A stretch of DNA of 10,053 bases from a bacterium. GTDB lineage: Bacteria; Spirochaetota; UBA4802; UBA5550. The stretch is taken from NCBI GenBank assembly GCA_024224995.1, contig JAAENB010001274.1, forward strand, positions 1 to 10,053, given 5' to 3'. Within the stretch, counting starts at the first letter, position 1. Each line of letters opens with the position of its first letter. The notes beneath the pieces were generated by a model. The model was not told the origin of the DNA, searched no databases, and worked only from the letters and a program-made list of their open reading frames with translations. Below, in pieces: positions 6,282 to 10,053 of this stretch. The translations under genes and the position numbers were made by a program.

Positions 6282-6843
6282 CCGATTCCAGCTCAGGCAG
6301 TATTACCTGGATTACCAGGTTTTCCGTAAACGAAAAAATCCCCCAGCAGATCATTATATAGTAATACCAGGGATTAAAACCAAAAGCAAACAATACAAAG
6401 AAAAATCCTCCCTGCATATATCCGCCTATTTTTCCCGAATACAAATGAAAGCTCGCCATCTTTCCGAATTTCAGCAGCGCAAAAATATACCTGCTCAAAT
6501 AAAATCCCAAAAAGATATAAAACGATACCATATGCGGCGCAAAATCGCCGCTCTTAAAAAGCAGTACTCCCGTAAAAGCAAGGATGTAACTGCCGACATC
6601 GGCCAGGGAATCGAGGCGCGCGCCTATGGCCGTTTGCAGGTTAAATATCCTGGCAATTAATCCGTCCAGTACGTCTGTTGCCAGGTTTATTAGAAAAAAT
6701 ATTACAAAGAGTTGTTCATAGCCCTTCAGTGCCAGAACCAGGATCGCCGGAAATGATACCAGGCGATACAGCGATAAGATATTCGGTATGTTGAAAAATT
6801 TTTCCACGGGTTCACTTCCGCGGACTTCTGCTATTTTATTCAT
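6211..6843 (-). CDS. CDP-alcohol phosphatidyltransferase family enzyme
   Basis: This 210 aa integral membrane enzyme transfers a phosphatidyl or similar group from a CDP-alcohol to an acceptor alcohol, as in phosphatidylglycerophosphate, phosphatidylinositol or cardiolipin synthesis. The full signature D-G-x2-A-R-x8-G-x3-D-x3-D is present at D60-G61-A64-R65-G74-D78-D82, preceded by D57, so all metal-binding aspartates are there. About six hydrophobic segments can be seen, and the C-terminus is charged (RKRKRAETHSEMA). The start is well supported: GAGGG (6851-6855) lies 7 nt before the ATG at 6843. The gene opens a minus-strand operon and overlaps the RND exporter. Its ribosome site can pair with an upstream CCCTCAC. 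The family signature is certain; the acceptor cannot be told from sequence. Confidence 0.9.
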   Translation of the reverse strand: MNKIAEVRGSEPVEKFFNIPNILSLYRLVSFPAILVLALKGYEQLFVIFFLINLATDVLDGLIARIFNLQTAIGARLDSLADVGSYILAFTGVLLFKSGDFAPHMVSFYIFLGFYLSRYIFALLKFGKMASFHLYSGKIGGYMQGGFFFVLFAFGFNPWYYYIMICWGIFSFTENLVIQVILPELESDVQGLYWVLTRKRKRAETHSEMA

Positions 6844-6850
6844 TATTCTA

Positions 6851-6895
6851 CCCTCACTTTTTAAACCAAACCTGGGTCAGGGGTATTGGTGAGGG
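6851..6895 (-). promoter_or_regulatory. Hairpin masking the ribosome site of the lipid operon
   Basis: On the minus strand, CCCTCAC (complement of 6889-6895) can pair perfectly with GTGAGGG (complement of 6851-6857), which contains the GAGGG ribosome site of the gene starting at 6843. Inside, CCTG/CAGG (6871-6881) forms a second 4 bp stem, with CAA/TTG pairs between the two. Folding would hide the ribosome site, so translation of the operon could be controlled in the leader. Confidence 0.4.
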
Positions 6896-6950
6896 GGTTT
6901 TTTGTCAAACGGTAAAATTTTTTTTTAAGGGGGTTGCGATTAAAGACTAC

Positions 6951-6982
6951 TTGACATTTCAGAAGAAGTAATCAAATAAGAT
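6951..6982 (+). promoter_or_regulatory. Possible promoter of the desulfurase-rhodanese gene
   Basis: A perfect TTGACA (6951-6956) lies 35 bp before the ATG at 6986, but the best -10, TAAGAT (6977-6982), is 20 nt away, which is too long for a standard promoter and would start transcription at or within the first codon. An A4T9 tract (6914-6926) lies upstream. The call is weak. Confidence 0.25.
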
Positions 6983-6985
6983 TAT

Positions 6986-8467
6986 ATGATTTTTCCTCGC
7001 AAACAAATCTACTTCGACAATACGGCTACGACACGGGTGCGGCGGGAGGTTATCCGTGAAATGAGAAAATATTATCATGCCCGGTACGGCAATCCTTCTT
7101 CCATTCATAAAGACGGCCTGGTTGCGCGGGGGAGCATTGAAATGGCCCGGGAAAGAATCGCGGCCGTCCTGGGATGTCACGCGGAAGAAATCATCTTTAC
7201 CGGTTCGGGGAGTGAATCGAATAACCTCGCGATTACGGGCTCGGCGCTTTCAAATAGGAGCAGGGGAAACCACATAATTACCTCGCCAATTGAACATAAA
7301 TCGGCGCTCAATACCTGCCGCTTTCTTGAAGAGCAGGGCTTTGAAATTTCATACGTTCCCGTTACCCCGGACGGCAAATTTTTACCGGAACAACTCGCGC
7401 CCCTTATGAGAGACGATACCATCCTGGTTTCTCTCGGTTTTGTCAACAATGAAATCGGCACGGTTCAAAACCTGGAATCATTAATTCCCGTGGTGAGACA
7501 ATTCCCCAACTGCCTGCTGCATATTGACGGTGTCCAGGCTCTGCCCTACTTTGCCATTAACCTGCATGCTCTTGATGTCGATTTGATGTCTTTTTCGGGA
7601 CATAAGCTCTATGCTCCCAAGGGCGTGGGTATTCTTTATAAAGCCTCCCGGGTAAATATCAGCCCTATCATCTTTGGCGGCGAACAGGAATACGGCATCC
7701 GAAGCGGCACGGAAAATATTCCCTATATTGTTGGGCTTTCCCGGGCTATTCAGCTTAATCACCGGGAAAAGACCCGGTATGTTAGTTCGCTTGCCTCGCT
7801 TCGGGATACGCTCATTAAAGGTATATCGGCAATTCCGGACTGCGTGCTTACGGGCAGCGCTGAAAACCGCGCTCCAAACCACGTTAGTTTTTGCTTCAAA
7901 GATATTAATGGAAAAATGCTGGTGAAAGAATTATCGCTCCTGGGGTTCGATGTTTCTAGCGGTTCGGCCTGTTCTTCTCCCAAAAATACGCCCTCCCATG
8001 TTTTGGAAGCCTGCGGTATTGATCCGGATTACCTGCACGGCAGCCTCCGTATTACTGTCGGCCATTATAATACTGCCCGGCAGGTTAAAAAACTTCTGCG
8101 GGTTTTACCCCAAATAATCCGGTCCATGCGGGATGAAAAATACCGGTACTACAACGATAGTATTTTCATTTCCAAAAAAGATTTTATCGCGAAACTTGAA
8201 TCAAACGAAGAGCTGCAGATAATTGACGTTCGGCCTTATCTCTATCCCAAAAGGATGATTGACCACTCTATCCATATTCCCTCTTATAAAATAAAATCCC
8301 GGTTAAAAGATATCAGCAAAGATAAAGAGATTATCCTGGTCTGTTACGAGGGGGATATCATTTCTCCGTATACGCAGCAGCTGCTGTTTAAAAAAGGATA
8401 CCGGCGGGTTAAAGTTTTGCAGGGCGGTATCTTTAGTTTTTTTGGGGAGGCGGCAAGGTCAACCTGA
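6986..8467 (+). CDS. nifS: Cysteine desulfurase (NifS/IscS group I) fused to rhodanese-like domain
   Basis: Residues 1 to about 385 form a PLP-dependent cysteine desulfurase, which turns L-cysteine into alanine and an enzyme-bound persulfide for Fe-S cluster or thio-cofactor assembly. Expected residues are present: H104 (EHK), D181 and Q184 (HIDGVQ), PLP lysine K207 (SFSGHK), RSGTEN at 239-244, and catalytic C329 in SSGSACSS with the long group I loop. Residues about 392-490 form a rhodanese-like domain with IIDVRP (D414, R416), active-site C453 in LVCYEGDIIS, and a terminal GYRRVKVLQGG. Because C453 is retained, persulfide may pass from C329 to C453 (inference). ATG 6986 is the only start before the conserved YFDNTATT; it has no good ribosome site, so the mRNA may be leaderless. 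It is divergent from the lipid operon, with no IscU or IscR gene visible. The symbol is a family label. Confidence 0.92.
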   Translation: MIFPRKQIYFDNTATTRVRREVIREMRKYYHARYGNPSSIHKDGLVARGSIEMARERIAAVLGCHAEEIIFTGSGSESNNLAITGSALSNRSRGNHIITSPIEHKSALNTCRFLEEQGFEISYVPVTPDGKFLPEQLAPLMRDDTILVSLGFVNNEIGTVQNLESLIPVVRQFPNCLLHIDGVQALPYFAINLHALDVDLMSFSGHKLYAPKGVGILYKASRVNISPIIFGGEQEYGIRSGTENIPYIVGLSRAIQLNHREKTRYVSSLASLRDTLIKGISAIPDCVLTGSAENRAPNHVSFCFKDINGKMLVKELSLLGFDVSSGSACSSPKNTPSHVLEACGIDPDYLHGSLRITVGHYNTARQVKKLLRVLPQIIRSMRDEKYRYYNDSIFISKKDFIAKLESNEELQIIDVRPYLYPKRMIDHSIHIPSYKIKSRLKDISKDKEIILVCYEGDIISPYTQQLLFKKGYRRVKVLQGGIFSFFGEAARST

Positions 8468-8494
8468 TTCCGGATGACCCTGCCTATGCTATTA

Positions 8495-9700
8495 CTAAAT
8501 GACTTTGGCAATACCTTCACAGATATATGGTATATTATTCTCATTCATCGCAGCAACGCAGATTCTTCCGCTACCCACTATATAGATACCGTATTCATCC
8601 TTTAAACGCTGCACCATTTCTTTTGACAGTCCGCTAAAGGAAAACATGCCTTTCTGCTCCATAATAAAACTGAAGTCCTGTGTAATGCCATTCTCCTTAA
8701 GACAGGTGACAAAGAATTTTCTCATGTCCTGGATCCTTTTTCTCATTTCAGCAACTTCATCGTGCCATTTTTTTGAAAGTTCAGGATCGCTAAGAACAAT
8801 ATAAGCTGCCTGGGCTCCGTGAGAAGACGGATTGGAATAATTGGTTCTTATTATTATCTTAAGCTGGCTCAAAACCCTGCTTGCTTCATCGGCATTGCCG
8901 GTAATCACGGTCAATGCTCCAACCCTTTCACGGTATATTGAAAGGGATTTTGAAAACGAGCTGGCAACAAGGCATGGAATACCTGCTTCAGCAAAAGACC
9001 GTATTGCAAAGGCATCTTCATCAATACCTTCACCAAAGCCCTGGTAAGCAAAATCGAAAAAGGGGATTAGTCCGCTTTCCTTAAATAGTTCACGTATCTT
9101 TAACCATTGTTCCTGATCAGGATCAACACCCGTTGGATTATGACAGCACGCGTGAAGCAGCACAATGCTCTGCGGCGGCAGCTCCTTTATGCTGTTATAC
9201 ATGCCATCAAAATCAAGTCCCATGGTTGCTTTATCAAAATAGGGGTATGTCTTAACGGTAAAACCTGCTGCTTCAAAGAGCTGACGGTGATTTGCCCAGC
9301 TGGGATCACTGATATATATATCAGAAGAGGGATAAAATTTTCGTAAAAAATCAGCCCCTATTTTTAATGCTCCCGTACCGCCAAGAGACTGAACTGTGGT
9401 ACCCTTGCCGCTGGAAATGACGGGAGAATCTTTCCCAAAGAGTAATTCCTGCACCGCTTTATTATACTGCGCAATGCCAGGAATAGGAAGATAGCTCTTA
9501 GAGTCCTCCTTCTCATACCATCGTGCTTCTGCTATACGGACTGTATCAAGAACAGGAACCTTACCGGCCCCGTTCTGATAAACCCCAACCCCGAGATTTA
9601 CCTTTTTGGGATTTGTGTCTGCATTAAAGGCTTCTGTTAAGCCAAGAATTGGATCAGCTGGAGCCATTTTAATTGACTCAAAAAAAGAAGAATTACTCAT
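8495..9700 (-). CDS. aspC: Aspartate/aromatic amino-acid aminotransferase (AspC/TyrB family)
   Basis: This 401 aa cytosolic PLP enzyme is a class I aminotransferase of the AspC/TyrB type, exchanging amino groups between aspartate or aromatic amino acids and 2-oxoglutarate. Motifs occur in the usual order: N35-LGVGVY, SLGGTGAL (105-112), DPSWANH (132-138), HACCHNPTG (183-191), DFAYQGFGEG (216-225), the PLP lysine K251 in SSFSKSLSIYRERVG, and a C-terminal SGRICVA whose arginine binds the substrate carboxylate. Length matches the family. AGAGGT (9710-9715) lies 9 nt before the ATG at 9700. It is convergent with the desulfurase, 27 nt between the two ORF ends, with no clear terminator in the gap. 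Choice between aspartate and aromatic substrate cannot be made from the motifs, so the symbol is a family label. Confidence 0.9.
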   Translation of the reverse strand: MSNSSFFESIKMAPADPILGLTEAFNADTNPKKVNLGVGVYQNGAGKVPVLDTVRIAEARWYEKEDSKSYLPIPGIAQYNKAVQELLFGKDSPVISSGKGTTVQSLGGTGALKIGADFLRKFYPSSDIYISDPSWANHRQLFEAAGFTVKTYPYFDKATMGLDFDGMYNSIKELPPQSIVLLHACCHNPTGVDPDQEQWLKIRELFKESGLIPFFDFAYQGFGEGIDEDAFAIRSFAEAGIPCLVASSFSKSLSIYRERVGALTVITGNADEASRVLSQLKIIIRTNYSNPSSHGAQAAYIVLSDPELSKKWHDEVAEMRKRIQDMRKFFVTCLKENGITQDFSFIMEQKGMFSFSGLSKEMVQRLKDEYGIYIVGSGRICVAAMNENNIPYICEGIAKVI

Positions 9701-9723
9701 TTTCTGTATACCTCTACCATAAA

Positions 9724-9772
9724 ATCATAGTTACGAACCTTTCCAATTAAATTGTTGATCGTTTTTTGTCAA
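9724..9772 (-). promoter_or_regulatory. Promoter region of the aminotransferase gene
   Basis: On the minus strand a perfect TTGACA (9767-9772) is present, but the hexamer 17 nt downstream (TAATTG, 9744-9749) is a poor -10. A better -10, TATGAT (9724-9729), sits nearer the gene without a good -35. One of these probably drives transcription, leaving a leader of roughly 20-40 nt. Confidence 0.4.
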
Positions 9773-9792
9773 TACTAATATTTAGATTTATT

Positions 9793-9817
9793 TTTAAGCC
9801 CCAATTCAGGGTTTAAA
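9793..9817. other. Hairpin upstream of the aminotransferase gene
   Basis: TTTAAGCCC (9793-9801) pairs with GGGTTTAAA (9809-9817) over a 7 nt loop, with one G-T wobble. It lies upstream of the aminotransferase promoter candidates. It has no obvious role and lacks a directly following T-run on the plus strand. Confidence 0.35.
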
Positions 9818-9856
9818 GATTACTTTTTATATATCTCTCAAGAAACTCCTTTTTAA

Positions 9857-9942
9857 ATAGGGCCGGTTCCCGAAGATTTTATCCCGGGGCCATGCTCTGT
9901 TTCACGGGGTTGAAACCCCGAGCTACAACACGTCGCCCCTAT
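9857..9942. repeat. 86 bp nested palindromic repeat (REP/MITE-like)
   Basis: ATAGGG (9857-9862) and CCCTAT (9937-9942) form terminal inverted repeats. Inside is a very GC-rich hairpin, CGGGGTT/AACCCCG (9905-9920), followed by GAGCTACAACACGTCGCCCC. Its GC content is much higher than that of the flanks. The 'GGGGTTGAAACCCC...GCTACA' pattern resembles, from memory, dispersed REP-type repeats associated with RAYT (Y1 transposase) genes in environmental bacteria. No transposase is in the window. A separate palindrome, GCCATATGGC (9949-9958), sits just outside. Confidence 0.5.
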
Positions 9943-9972
9943 AATGCCGCCATATGGCAGGCAATTCTAGTA

Positions 9973-10000
9973 TTGACATTTTAGACTAAAAATCTAAAAT
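9973..10000 (+). promoter_or_regulatory. Strong promoter overlapped by symmetric operator
   Basis: TTGACA (9973-9978) and TAAAAT (9995-10000) are 16 nt apart. A perfect inverted repeat, ATTTTAGA (9978-9985) and TCTAAAAT (9993-10000) with a 7 nt centre, runs from the last base of the -35 to the last base of the -10. A dimeric repressor bound here would block RNA polymerase. The TTAG/CTAA arms recall DtxR/MntR-type metal-regulator boxes, but the family cannot be assigned. Confidence 0.6.
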
Positions 10001-10031
10001 ATGGCAACTATTTTATTAGATTGGGGTGAAA

Positions 10032-10053
10032 ATGAAAATCGATAGAAAATCAA
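10032..10053 (+). CDS. Start of an unidentified gene (truncated by window end)
   Basis: ATG at 10032 opens a frame reading MKIDRKS up to the window edge. GGGGTGA (10023-10029) provides a plausible ribosome site close to the start, and the strong promoter at 9973-10000 lies about 32 bp upstream, so a real gene very probably begins here. Seven residues are not enough to say what it encodes. The operator over its promoter suggests a regulated gene, possibly autoregulated. Confidence 0.5.

Noticed and set aside
6903..6908. TTGACA on the minus strand as promoter of the lipid operon
   Set aside because: The hexamer 17 nt downstream is TACCCC, a poor -10, and it lies within the hairpin. No better pair was found, so the operon promoter is left unassigned.
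8453..8494. Terminator between the convergent desulfurase and aminotransferase genes
   Set aside because: Only a 5 bp GGTCA/TGACC pair with no T-run is visible; it is too weak to call.
9905..9920. GGGGTTGAAACCCC read as a CRISPR repeat fragment (it contains GTTGAAAC)
   Set aside because: It occurs only once here, with no regularly spaced copies; it fits a single hairpin in a REP-like repeat better.

Overview
The window looks like ordinary chromosome from a mid-GC, diderm (Gram-negative type) bacterium. A diderm is suggested by a lipoprotein signal peptide whose +2 residue is Glu rather than Asp, an RND/MMPL-type exporter and surface-sugar genes. Promoter candidates are sigma-70 like (TTGACA/TTGACC with 16-17 nt spacers) and most starts have GGAG-type ribosome sites. 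A spirochaete or an uncultivated diderm lineage would fit, but nothing here fixes the taxonomy.

Layout. (1) Bases 2-1475, plus strand: the end of a sugar cytidylyltransferase (SpsF type) overlaps by 11 bp a PseG/SpsG-type nucleotide-sugar hydrolase. This is the tail of a surface glycan (nonulosonic-acid-like) operon. (2) Bases 1476-1890: a non-coding stretch dense in hairpins, with a good minus-strand promoter candidate and a ~150 bp element bounded by inverted repeats. (3) Bases 1891-3021, minus: a lipoprotein with three Ig-like (Big_5/SwmB-like) domains, behind a structured 5' leader. (4) Bases 3266-6843, minus: a compact three-gene unit of CDP-alcohol phosphatidyltransferase, RND/MMPL exporter and an unrecognised 206 aa protein. 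(5) Bases 6986-8467, plus: a group I NifS/IscS cysteine desulfurase fused to a C-terminal rhodanese-like domain, divergent from the lipid operon. (6) Bases 8495-9700, minus: an AspC/TyrB-family aminotransferase converging on the desulfurase. (7) Bases 9701-10031: intergenic DNA with an 86 bp nested palindromic repeat and a strong plus-strand promoter that carries a symmetric operator. This promoter drives a gene of which only seven codons are visible.

How they may work together. The lipid unit could make a phospholipid-like product and move lipid across the envelope. That is inferred from co-orientation, tight spacing and family roles, not shown by the sequence. The fusion enzyme probably mobilises cysteine sulfur and may pass persulfide to its own rhodanese cysteine. 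No phage, insertion sequence with transposase, CRISPR array, rRNA or tRNA was seen. I found no clear new multi-gene system. The most unusual material is the pair of related promoter-upstream boxes at 1641-1676 and 3182-3217, the SD-masking hairpin at 6851-6895, and the operator at 9978-10000.
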